Shown here one piece after another: positions 8,115 to 15,519 of a DNA stretch of 16,691 nt (the first letter of the stretch is position 1; each line of letters starts with the position of its first letter). The notes under the pieces are model-generated. The model saw only the letters and a list, made by a program, of their open reading frames with translations. It did not search any database and was not told where the DNA came from. The stretch lies in assembly GCA_964442335.1 (NCBI GenBank), contig CAYTZI010000035.1:1-16691 (forward strand), written 5' to 3'. The DNA is from JBFYTX01 sp964442335 (GTDB lineage: Bacteria; Chloroflexota; Dehalococcoidia; Dehalococcoidales; RBG-16-60-22). A program made the translations under genes and the position numbers.

Positions 8115-8987
8115 ATGCCCGAATCCAAATACAGCAAATACGTCGTCACGGAACTAAAGCCGCCGGACTTTCCCGCGGAATTCAACGAAATGTACAGGAA
8201 GTTCGCCGAACGCATCCTCTGGATGGACAATACCGTAGCGCCCGGGGCCTTCCAGATGAACTGCTCGTGGTACCTGAAGCCTTCAGTCCGGGGCACCGGA
8301 GCCCACGTCCACGACGTCGACGAGATCCTGGGGTTTTTCAGCAACGACGACAAAAACCCCTACGACCTGGGCGGGGAAATAGAGATATCGCTGGAAGGTG
8401 AAAAACACGCCTTCAACCGCAGCGCCATGATATTCATCCCGGCGGGCATGAAGCACTGCCCCCTCGTTATTACAAAGGTAGACCGCCCCATCTTCCACTT
8501 TTCCACCGTGACCAGCGGCCGATATACCACCACCAGCGCCGAATACGAAAAGACACCCGGAACCAAGAACAGCAAGTACATCGTCACCGAGCTCAAGGAG
8601 CCGGAAGCAAGGAAGAGAATAGCACCGGCCTATAATAAATACGCCAGACGCATCCTCTGGCTGGATAAAGACGTCGTACCCGGCGCTTTCAACATGAACG
8701 CCTCGTGGTACCTGAAGGCCGGAACGACCATCGACGATAAGCCGCATACGCACGAACATGACGAAATAATATGCTTCTTCGGCAACGACTACACAAATCC
8801 CCACGACCTCGGCGGGGAGATAGAGATATGGCTGGAGGACGAAAAGCAGACTATCACCAGGAGTGCCATGATATTCGTCCCGGCGGGCATGAGACACTGC
8901 CCCCTGATTCTAAAGCGCGTGGACAGGCCCATATTGCATTTCACGGCAGTGCTGGCGGGAAGATACGTGAAGAATGAGAACCTGTAG
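8115..8987 (+). CDS. tandem-duplicated cupin-fold protein of unknown function
   Basis: The 290-residue protein consists of two copies of one domain (about 5-140 and 151-287). Each runs: SKY.VTELK, RILW.D, GAF.MN.SWYLK, a histidine/acidic cluster, LGGEIEI, RSAMIF.PAGM.HCPL, then RPI.HF. This pattern fits a bicupin. Candidate metal ligands are H64, H66, E70 and H114 in copy 1, and H211, H213 (also H215), E217 and H261 in copy 2, so both sites appear intact. Cupins range from storage proteins to isomerases and dioxygenases; no substrate can be named. The start is set by AAGGAG at 8101-8106. No signal peptide is visible, so it is probably cytoplasmic. It is divergent from ffh and 126 nt upstream of the UGSC selenoprotein gene on the same strand. 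That gene has its own promoter, so a functional link is possible but unproven. Confidence 0.8.
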   Translation: MPESKYSKYVVTELKPPDFPAEFNEMYRKFAERILWMDNTVAPGAFQMNCSWYLKPSVRGTGAHVHDVDEILGFFSNDDKNPYDLGGEIEISLEGEKHAFNRSAMIFIPAGMKHCPLVITKVDRPIFHFSTVTSGRYTTTSAEYEKTPGTKNSKYIVTELKEPEARKRIAPAYNKYARRILWLDKDVVPGAFNMNASWYLKAGTTIDDKPHTHEHDEIICFFGNDYTNPHDLGGEIEIWLEDEKQTITRSAMIFVPAGMRHCPLILKRVDRPILHFTAVLAGRYVKNENL

Positions 8988-9026
8988 ATAAACCAGCAAT
9001 ACTAACGTACCGACCCCCTGTCTGAT

Positions 9027-9055
9027 TTGACTTTTACGTTCGGGAATACCATAAT
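9027..9055 (+). promoter_or_regulatory. sigma-70 promoter for the UGSC selenoprotein gene
   Basis: TTGACT (9027-9032) and CATAAT (9050-9055), each 5 of 6 to consensus, are separated by exactly 17 bp. The transcript would begin near 9062 with a leader of about 50 nt before the ATG at 9114. Confidence 0.6.
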
Positions 9056-9113
9056 GGGTAAACCCCGGAATATTCTTTTAATACCATTAGTACATCAGCA
9101 AAGGAGCTTTACC

Positions 9114-10901
9114 ATGTCTGAAAAAGTCAAGCTGGAAACACTCAACCCGAGGGGCGTCATTGAGGCGAAGCAATATTTTGCCCCGGCCCCCCGCGTTAAA
9201 AACCTGGCGGGGAAGAGGGTGGGGCTGTACTGGAACAGCAAGCACGGCATGGACAACTTCTATACCGTCTTCGCGGAGCTTTTGAAAAAGAGATATCCCA
9301 CCGCCACCACGACGGTGCTCAGGGGGGCGTTTTTAATCAGGGAGGACGACGCGCTGGACTGGCAGGACAAGATAGACACCTTCGTGTACGGGGTGGGCGA
9401 CTGAGGGTCGTGCACATTTGTCGGCGTGGCCGGCACGGTGAAACTGGAAAAGATGGGGAAACCGGGAGTATTCATCAACTGCAACACCTTCGACGAAGAC
9501 GCGAAATCCGCATCAACTGACAACGGCATGCCGGGAGCACGCCGCGTCAAGATAAGCTCGGCGGACTTCTACAAACTAAGAGGGAAGGTAGAGACCATCA
9601 GGCCGCTCGTGGAAGGGGTCTTCGACCAGATAATCGACGCCCTCACCAGACCCCTGACGGAGGACGAGAAAAAGCTGCCGGAGTCAAAGGGCGACGAAGA
9701 CGGTCCGCCCCGGATAACATTCGGCGGGGACTCCTACGCGGAGGCCGCCGAGGAGTTCAACGGGGAGTACCTCAAAAGAAGATGGGGCGACGGACTGCCG
9801 CTGGTACCGCCCACGCCGGAACGCATCAGATGGATGCTCACCGGGACGACGCGCGCCCCCGAAGAGATAATCGGCAACATCAACCCCAAACAGGGGGTCG
9901 CCACCATAGAAAAAATAGCCGTCAACGCCGTCATGGCGGGGGCGAAGCCGGAGTACCTGCCGGTGATAATCGCGGCCATCGAAGCCCTGACGGACGAAAA
10001 GTTCGACGATTTGCACGTACTGGCATCGGCGGGGTCGTTCAACCTCCTGATAATCGTCAGCGGGCCGATGGGAAAAGAAATAGGAATGGAAGCCGGGATA
10101 GGGTTCCTCGGGCACGGGTGGCGCGCCAACAACACCATCGGGAGGGCGGTGCGTTTAGCCACCCTGAATATCGGGCGGACATGGCCGGCGGTAAACGACA
10201 TGGCCCTGATAGGACGCACGCCGGGGCATACCTTTTACACCTTCTGCGAAAATGCCGACCTCAGCCCCTGGCAGCCGTTCCACGCCGACAGGGGTTTCAA
10301 AGTCGAGGAAAGCTGCGTGACGGTAGCGTCCATCTACGGCACCGGGCCGCTCCAGCACATGTACGGCGGGATGATAGGCACCTGGACGGCGACAGAAATA
10401 CTGGACAGGATGGTCGAGGACATCAAGTTTAGAGACCGCCGCAGCTATTATCCGCCGGGGAGAAGCGGGGCAGCGGCAGCACTCAACTCCGGCTGGGGAA
10501 CAAAAGGGGTGGGGCCGGTGCCCGGCTCCGGCGAAGGGGCAAACAGGCACTTTATTATCCTCTTCCCGGAGCTCGCCGCCGAACTCAAGAAAATGGGCTT
10601 CGACCAGAGGAGTCTTCAGGACGAGGTCTATAAGCGCACCAGAGTGCCCTACGAAGAACTCAACGAAATGGAAACAGGAAGCATAAGGAAAGCCATCGAA
10701 CTCGGCGTGGTCCCCGCAGAGCGCCGGCCGGTTTTCGAGGAAGCTTTAAAGCCGGGAGGCATGGTGCCGGTGATGATAGCGCCGGACGACCTTAACTTCT
10801 TCGTGGCGGGCGGGGCGCCCGGCTGCGCTTTCTCCTTCGAATACCTGCGGATACCGCCCTACAACTACACGGCGGTACTGACGAAGAAGGTTAGCGATTA
10901 G
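9114..10901 (+). CDS. UGSC-family selenoprotein, read through in-frame TGA (Sec97)
   Basis: One continuous frame of 595 residues is interrupted only by TGA at 9402-9404. The sequence around it is VYGVGD-U-GSCTFVG, the motif that names the UGSC family of (seleno)proteins. U97 and C100 form a UxxC pair resembling a thioredoxin-type CxxC. AAGGAG at 9101-9106 sets the start, 7 nt before the ATG. The N-terminal domain (about 30-185) has a flavodoxin-like feel: strand KRVGLYW, then a helix, then the strand ending in the U motif, then GVFINC. The fold is inference. A second domain (about 205-595) starts with RRWGDGLPLVPPTPERI and contains AGSFNLLIIVSGPMG and APDDLNFFVAGGAPG; I recall this type of sequence accompanying UGSC domains, but its function is unknown. 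Two separate genes or a nonsense-mutated pseudogene are unlikely: frame, codon style and motif all continue across the TGA. The host must have selABCD elsewhere. Confidence 0.88.
9402..9439 (+). promoter_or_regulatory. Sec codon and candidate bacterial SECIS hairpin
   Basis: Directly after TGA (9402-9404), GTCGTGC (9407-9413) pairs with GCACGGT (9433-9439) in a 7-bp stem that includes two G-U pairs at its base. Inside, CGGC (9422-9425) pairs with GCCG (9429-9432) around a GUG loop (9426-9428). An unpaired stretch 9414-9421 ends in U immediately before the upper stem. A bulged U followed by a short stem and a GU-containing loop is the arrangement SelB recognises in E. coli fdhF. Folding was done by eye. 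Confidence 0.6.
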
Positions 10902-10966
10902 CTGTTGGCTGGGGTGAAGGGTTAAAAAGACAGGTAAGAAAAGATACGAGGGGGAGGGGTGGGGAA

Positions 10967-10991
10967 CCTTCGACAGGCTCAGGGTGAGCGG
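10967..10991. repeat. dispersed CTTCGACAGGCTCAGG-type intergenic repeat
   Basis: The sequence CCTTCGACAGGCTCAGGG followed by TGAGCGG is a widespread intergenic repeat type found between genes in many bacterial genomes. Only one copy is seen here and its function is unknown. Confidence 0.5.
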
Positions 10992-10994
10992 GGC

Positions 10995-11034
10995 GATATA
11001 ACATTTGAGGCTTGGATATAACATTTGAGGTTTG
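10995..11034. repeat. 20-bp tandem repeat, two copies, upstream of trxR-like gene
   Basis: GATATAACATTTGAGGCTTG (10995-11014) is followed at once by a copy differing by one base (11015-11034, GGTTTG at its end). It lies 31 nt before the flavoprotein ATG. It could be a double operator or simple duplication. Confidence 0.7.
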
Positions 11035-11064
11035 ATGCTTGAAACTTATTCAAAGGAGTCAAAA

Positions 11065-11985
11065 ATGGCTGACTGGGACGCAATCATAATAGGCGGGGGG
11101 CCGGCGGGGCTAACGGCGGGACTGTACCTGTGCCGGGGCGGCTGGCGCACGCTGCTCATCGAAAAGGAATACGTCGGCGGGTACATCATGAACGTGGAAA
11201 CAATCGAAAACTACCCCGGTTTCCCCGAGGGCGTGATAGGCTCCGAGCTGGGGATGCAGATGAGAGAGCAGGCGGAAAAGTACGGGCTCAAGATAGAGCA
11301 CGGCGAGGTCATCGGGGTGCAGGCCTCTCCGGGAAAGAAAATCGTCACGTGCGCGGGCGGGGACAGCCACACGGCGCCGGCGCTGATTATCGCCGGAGGG
11401 TCCGTGCATAAAGATTTGGGCGTGCCCGGGGAGGTAAAGTTCCAGGGTAACGGCGTCATCTACTGCGGTTTCTGCGACGGCGGCCAGTTCTACGACCTGA
11501 CGATAGCGGTCTGCGGCGGCGGCGACGCCGGCCTTACCGAAGCGCTTTACATGGCGAACATAGCATCGAAAGTAATCATCATCGAGGTCATGCCGGAACT
11601 GACGGCGACGGCGGTATTGAAGGACAGGGCCAAAGAAAACCCCAAAATAGAAATCCGCACCGGCGTTAAGGTGACGGAGATAACCGGGGAAGAGCAGGTA
11701 AGCGGAATCGAAATCGAGGGGGAGGGCGGGAAAAAAGAGACGATACCGGTTAACGGGGTGCTCGTGCACGTTGGCCTCGACCCAAACACGGGCTACCTGA
11801 AAGGGGCAGTGCCGCTGGACGAGCGGGAGCAGGTCAAAGTGGACCAATGGATGGAGTCGGAAGTCCCGGGGATTTTCGCGGCGGGAGACATACGGAGCGG
11901 TTCGCCCCGGCAGGTCAGCACGGCGGTGGGGGACGGGGCGATAGCGGCCATAACGGCGCAGAGATTTTTACAGAAGCTGGGGTGA
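11065..11985 (+). CDS. thioredoxin-reductase-like FAD/NAD(P) disulfide oxidoreductase
   Basis: This 306-residue protein has thioredoxin reductase length and layout. FAD motif GGGPAG is at 10-15, the redox-active pair is C134-G-F-C137 in the usual CxxCDG setting, the NAD(P) motif GGGDAG is at 151-156, and the C-terminal FAD motif FAAGDIR is at 271-277. Classical NADPH enzymes carry an HRR-x3-R motif after the second NAD-domain strand. Here the matching segment is VIIIEVMPELTATAVLKDRA, with no HRR and a glutamate at the strand end. That suggests NADH rather than NADPH, or another electron donor (inference). The start at 11065 is chosen over the in-frame ATG at 11032 because AAAGGAG (11052-11057 region) precedes it and the conserved N-terminus begins there. 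It lies 163 nt downstream of the UGSC selenoprotein on the same strand, so its disulfide/selenosulfide partner could be that protein; a thioredoxin encoded elsewhere is the default alternative. Confidence 0.88.
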   Translation: MADWDAIIIGGGPAGLTAGLYLCRGGWRTLLIEKEYVGGYIMNVETIENYPGFPEGVIGSELGMQMREQAEKYGLKIEHGEVIGVQASPGKKIVTCAGGDSHTAPALIIAGGSVHKDLGVPGEVKFQGNGVIYCGFCDGGQFYDLTIAVCGGGDAGLTEALYMANIASKVIIIEVMPELTATAVLKDRAKENPKIEIRTGVKVTEITGEEQVSGIEIEGEGGKKETIPVNGVLVHVGLDPNTGYLKGAVPLDEREQVKVDQWMESEVPGIFAAGDIRSGSPRQVSTAVGDGAIAAITAQRFLQKLG

Positions 11986-12009
11986 GTCATTCAGCCTCCC
12001 CACCACCGG

Positions 12010-12029
12010 ATTCCGGCTTCCGCCGGAAT
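12010..12029. repeat. ATTCCGGC/GCCGGAAT dispersed hairpin repeat
   Basis: An 8-bp perfect stem (12010-12017 with 12022-12029) around a 4-nt loop follows the flavoprotein gene. It belongs to the common GGATTCCGGC...GCCGGAATGAC class of intergenic repeats. It may aid termination but lacks a T-run. Confidence 0.6.
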
Positions 12030-12069
12030 GACATGTATTATTACGCTGCTTATTTCGTGATAATTACAT

Positions 12070-13266
12070 ATGAATGAAGATGTCTATTTCCACAAAGTCG
12101 TGACCCTGCGAGCCGGGAAGGAGACTTTAAATTTCCGGACGTCGCAGGAGCTTTTCAGCAGCCACGATATAGACACCGGCACCAGGTTCCTCCTGCGCAG
12201 CATCATCGAGGCGGATTACCAGCCAAAGGCCATCCTCGACATGGGCTGCGGGTACGGTCCGCTGGGGCTGGCGCTGAAAAAGCTATACCCGGAAAGCTCC
12301 GTGCAGATGGTCGACCGGGACGCCCTGGCGGTCGAGTACGCAAAACAGAACGCCGGGCTGAACGGACTGCATGGCGTGGAGATATACGGCAGCACCGGCT
12401 ATGACGACGTAAACAAGAACGACTTCGACCTTATAGTATCCAATATACCCGGCAAAGCCGGAGAGGCGGTAATAACCTACCTGCTGCGGGAAGCGCAGCA
12501 CTATCTGGCGCCGGGGGGAACGGCGGCCATAGTAGTAGTCGCCGCGCTGGAAACGATTGTGGAAAGAATGTTGATGGAAACTCCCGGATGTGAAATTACG
12601 CTAAGGAAAAACAGAGCGGGACATGCGGTATTTCACTACGGATTTTCAGGGGAACAAACTACACCTGAACAGAGCGGGGTGGAGCGGGGAGTTTACGACC
12701 GGCAGACACTGACCATGCTCGCGGCAGGCCTCGAATACAAAATAAAGACGGCTTACGGCCTGCCGGAGTTCGACTCTTTAAGCTACGGAAGCGGGATGCT
12801 CGCGGAGGCTTTAAGAGATTTACGCGGAAGGGATATAAAGCGCGCCGCGGTATATAACCCGGGACAGGGGCACATACCGATAATAATCTGGAAGCTGATG
12901 CAGACGGAAAGTCTTGGACTGGCCGACCGGGACCTGCTGGCGCTCAGGTACTCGCGGCTCAACCTAATCCTGAACGGATGCCCCGAAGAAAAAGTGAACA
13001 TCCATCACGGGGTCGGGGCGGACCTGCCGGTAAAATTCGATTTGTTTGCCGGCGTGCTGAGGGATGAAAGTAAAGAGGCGAACATACTGACGCTAAAGCA
13101 GGCGGTAAAAGCGTTATCGCCCGGCGGCGTGATTGTAGTGTCGGGGAGCTCAACGCAGATTACGAGACTGGTCGGTTGGGCAGGGCAGGAGGCCCGACTG
13201 CGCATCGTGAAACGGGAGCGGCGGCGGGGCTACAGCCTGCTGGCGCTGACAGCCGGCGGAAATTGA
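12070..13266 (+). CDS. two-domain RsmC/RlmG-like class-I SAM methyltransferase
   Basis: The 398-residue protein appears to have two related halves. The N-terminal half (about 1-205) is a class-I methyltransferase: motif I ILDMGCGYGPLG (55-66), an acidic strand end VDRD (81-84), and SNIPGKAG (124-131) where rRNA guanine N2-methyltransferases of the RsmC/RlmG type have an NPPF/NPPY motif. The opening segment with FRTSQELFSSHDIDTGT also resembles RsmC-type enzymes. The C-terminal half (about 215-398) repeats the fold pattern (VYNPGQGHIPI, LADRDLLALRYSRLN, LSPGGVIVVSG), but the SAM-binding GxGxG loop is degraded. In E. coli RsmC it is the N-terminal half that is degenerate, so the order is reversed here. 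The target (rRNA or other) is unknown. No Shine-Dalgarno sequence is seen; a GATAAT at 12059-12064 just before the ATG could be a -10 for a near-leaderless message, with no good -35. The stop codon overlaps the glyA promoter. Confidence 0.8.
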   Translation: MNEDVYFHKVVTLRAGKETLNFRTSQELFSSHDIDTGTRFLLRSIIEADYQPKAILDMGCGYGPLGLALKKLYPESSVQMVDRDALAVEYAKQNAGLNGLHGVEIYGSTGYDDVNKNDFDLIVSNIPGKAGEAVITYLLREAQHYLAPGGTAAIVVVAALETIVERMLMETPGCEITLRKNRAGHAVFHYGFSGEQTTPEQSGVERGVYDRQTLTMLAAGLEYKIKTAYGLPEFDSLSYGSGMLAEALRDLRGRDIKRAAVYNPGQGHIPIIIWKLMQTESLGLADRDLLALRYSRLNLILNGCPEEKVNIHHGVGADLPVKFDLFAGVLRDESKEANILTLKQAVKALSPGGVIVVSGSSTQITRLVGWAGQEARLRIVKRERRRGYSLLALTAGGN

Positions 13267-13291
13267 CACCCAAACAGCGCCAGTGTAGACT
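13263..13291 (+). promoter_or_regulatory. sigma-70 promoter for glyA-cysM-exonuclease operon
   Basis: A perfect TTGACA (13263-13268) overlaps the methyltransferase stop codon; after 17 bp comes TAGACT (13286-13291, 4 of 6). The start would be near 13298, about 33 nt before the glyA ATG. Confidence 0.6.
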
Positions 13292-13330
13292 AATTACGGT
13301 ATCTGATATCCCCCGCGAGGAGTTTTTCAT

Positions 13331-14575
13331 ATGAGCTTCTTGAGCCGTACCGACCCCGAGATAAGCCGGGTAATCGAGTGCGAGGCAAAGCGCCAGAAAG
13401 AGACCGCCAACCTTATCGCCTCGGAGAACTATACCAGCCGGGCCGTCCTCGAAGCGCAGGGCTCTTTCCTCACCTATAAATACGCGGAGGGCTACCCCGG
13501 CAGGCGCTATTACCGCGGCTGTGAGAACATGGACACCATCGAGGAGATTGCCATCAGGCGAGCGAAAGAACTTTTCAAAGCCGAGCACGCCAACGTCCAG
13601 TCCCACAGCGGGTCGCAGGCCAACATGGCGGCCTACCTAGCCCTGCTCAAATACGGCGACAGAGTCATGGCGATGGACCTCGCCCACGGGGGACACCTGA
13701 CCCACGGCTCCCCGATAACCTTCTCCGGAAAGTCCTACAAGTTCATCCACTATCACGTCAACCGGGAGACGGAGCGAATCGATTTCCCCGAGGTGGAGAG
13801 GCTGGCGAAAGAGCACAAGCCCAAACTGATTGTGGCGGGATATACCGCCTATCCCAGGATTATCGACTTCGAGAGGTTCAGGCGCATAGCGGACTCGGTG
13901 GGGGCAAAGCTGATGGTGGACATGGCGCATATCGCGGGGCTGGTGGCGGCCGGCCTACATCCCACGCCGGTACCGTACGCGGACGTGGTGACCATGACCA
14001 CGCACAAGACGCTGCGGGGCACCAGCGGCGGCCTGATACTGTGCCGGGCGCCGTACGCCAGAGCCATCGACGCCGCCGTGTTCCCCGAAACGCAGGGCAA
14101 GCCCCTGATGCACGCCATCGCCGCCAAGGCGGTCACCATGCTCGAAGCCATGCAGCCATCGTTCGCGGAATACCAGAAGAAGGTCCTGGAAAACGCCCTC
14201 GCGCTGGCCCTGGAACTGAAGTCGCAGGGTCTGCGGCTGGTCTCCGGCGGCACGGACAATCACCTCGTGCTGGTGGACCTGACAGACACGGACGTCACCG
14301 GAAGCCGGGCGGCCAAAGCCCTGGACACGGCGGGAATAATCTGTAACAAAAACGAGATCCCTTTCGACACCCGCCCGCCAGCGGTCACCAGCGGCATAAG
14401 GCTCGGCACGCCGGCGGTGACGACACGGGGCTTCGGGAAAGAGGAAATGAAGTCCATAGCCGGACTTATCGTGCGGGTCATCAAGCACCATACCGATAAA
14501 AAAGTCCTGGAGGAAGTGCGGAGAGAAGTCGCTGAAATGTGCCGTCGTTTCCCGGTGCCCGGCATCGATGACTAG
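13331..14575 (+). CDS. glyA: serine hydroxymethyltransferase
   Basis: GlyA converts serine and tetrahydrofolate to glycine and methylene-THF, using PLP. The length of 414 residues is standard. Diagnostic segments are LIASENYTS (28-36), YAEGYPGRRYYRGCE (51-65), SHSGSQAN (91-98), MVDMAHIAGLVAAG (195-208), the PLP-lysine motif TTHKTLRG with K226, and IRLGTPAVTTRGF near the C-terminus. After TLRG the sequence is TSGG where many homologues have PRGG, a tolerated substitution. GAGGAG at 13317-13322 precedes the ATG. The gene heads an apparent operon with cysM (11-nt gap) and an exonuclease. Serine is the shared precursor of glycine and, through O-activated serine, of cysteine, which gives the first two genes a metabolic link. 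Confidence 0.97.
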   Translation: MSFLSRTDPEISRVIECEAKRQKETANLIASENYTSRAVLEAQGSFLTYKYAEGYPGRRYYRGCENMDTIEEIAIRRAKELFKAEHANVQSHSGSQANMAAYLALLKYGDRVMAMDLAHGGHLTHGSPITFSGKSYKFIHYHVNRETERIDFPEVERLAKEHKPKLIVAGYTAYPRIIDFERFRRIADSVGAKLMVDMAHIAGLVAAGLHPTPVPYADVVTMTTHKTLRGTSGGLILCRAPYARAIDAAVFPETQGKPLMHAIAAKAVTMLEAMQPSFAEYQKKVLENALALALELKSQGLRLVSGGTDNHLVLVDLTDTDVTGSRAAKALDTAGIICNKNEIPFDTRPPAVTSGIRLGTPAVTTRGFGKEEMKSIAGLIVRVIKHHTDKKVLEEVRREVAEMCRRFPVPGIDD

Positions 14576-14585
14576 AGGATATTAC

Positions 14586-15509
14586 ATGAAAAACAACAAT
14601 AAAAACGTCCTGGGCGCCATAGGCAACACGCCGATGGTACAGCTTTTGCACCTGAACGGCAAAAGCAACGTGAAAATTTTCGGGAAGCTCGAAGGCAATA
14701 ACCCGGGAGGGTCGGTGAAAGACCGCCCGGCCTGGTACATGATACAAATGGCCGAAGAGTCCGGAGAGCTCACCAAAGATAAAATAATAGCAGAGCCGAC
14801 CTCCGGGAACACGGGCATCGCCATAGCCATGATAGGCGCCGCCAAGGGATATAAAGTCAAACTCTTCATGCCGGACTGCGTCAGCACGGAGAGGCAGCTT
14901 ACCCTCAAGGCCTTCGGGGCGGAGGTCGTGCTCACGCCGGCCGGGGAGGGGGTAGACGGGGCGATACGGCAGGCGCACCAGGCGCTGAAGGACGAGCCGG
15001 GCAGGTACTACATGCCCAACCAGTTCGATAACCCGAACAACGTGCTGGCCCACTACGAGACCACCGGGCCGGAAATATACGCCCAGATGAAAGGCAGGAT
15101 TGACGTCTTCGTGGCGGGCATGGGCACCACGGGGACACTCATCGGCACGGGAAAATTCCTGAAAGAAAAGATACCGGGCATAAAAATAATCGGCGTGGAG
15201 CCCACCGAGGGACACACCATCCAGGGGCTGAAAAACATGAAAGAGAGCGTCATACCGGGCATCTGGGACCCCCAGGCCCCCGATGAAAAGGTCACCATCA
15301 AGGACAACGACGCCTTTGCCACAGCCCGCCTGCTGGCGGTGAGGGAGGGGATTTTCACAGGCATGTCCAGCGGGGCGGCGGTGGCGGGGGCTTTACAGGT
15401 AGCCAAGAAGATGAAAAAGGGCAACATCGCGGTAATTCTGCCGGACCGGGGCGACCGTTACCTGAGCACGACGCTGTTCCGGTCCGTCTGCGCCCAGTGC
15501 CCGCCTTAG
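14586..15509 (+). CDS. cysM: PLP-dependent cysteine synthase, CysM (O-acetylserine sulfhydrylase B)-like
   Basis: This 307-residue fold-type II PLP enzyme joins O-acetylserine (or another activated serine) and sulfide or thiosulfate to make cysteine. Motifs: GNTPMVQL (13-20), EGNNPGGSVKDRPAW with PLP lysine K45, phosphate-cup TSGNTG (72-77), NQFDNPNN.LAHYETTGPEI, GMGTTGT, and near the C-terminus GMSSGAAVAGAL and DRGDRYLSTTLF. These read more like CysM than CysK. The tail ends RSVCAQCPP, adding a CxxC pair absent from E. coli CysM as I recall it. The ATG at 14586 is preferred to an in-frame ATG at 14568, because it is preceded by AGAGGA at good spacing and 14568 overlaps the glyA end by 8 nt. 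A cystathionine beta-synthase-like activity cannot be ruled out from sequence, but the closeness to CysM argues against it. Confidence 0.9.
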   Translation: MKNNNKNVLGAIGNTPMVQLLHLNGKSNVKIFGKLEGNNPGGSVKDRPAWYMIQMAEESGELTKDKIIAEPTSGNTGIAIAMIGAAKGYKVKLFMPDCVSTERQLTLKAFGAEVVLTPAGEGVDGAIRQAHQALKDEPGRYYMPNQFDNPNNVLAHYETTGPEIYAQMKGRIDVFVAGMGTTGTLIGTGKFLKEKIPGIKIIGVEPTEGHTIQGLKNMKESVIPGIWDPQAPDEKVTIKDNDAFATARLLAVREGIFTGMSSGAAVAGALQVAKKMKKGNIAVILPDRGDRYLSTTLFRSVCAQCPP

Positions 15510-15519
15510 GGAGCAGTCG

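Noticed and set aside
9027..9404. Separate 125-residue protein ending at TGA 9404, with 9426-10901 as an independent gene
   Set aside because: Both share one frame, the intervening codons continue the UGSC motif, 9426 is not an ATG start with a ribosome binding site, and the ATG at 9027 overlaps the -35 box while 9114 has a good AAGGAG.
9402..9404. Nonsense mutation making a pseudogene
   Set aside because: The rest of the frame is intact over 490 codons with normal codon use, and TGA occurs exactly at the known Sec position of the family.
11847..12077. 76-residue ORF overlapping the flavoprotein end
   Set aside because: The tail PDSGFRRNDM is the usual spurious translation of the ATTCCGGC hairpin repeat.
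14481..15215. 244-residue minus-strand ORF
   Set aside because: It is antisense to cysM, with no recognisable domain.
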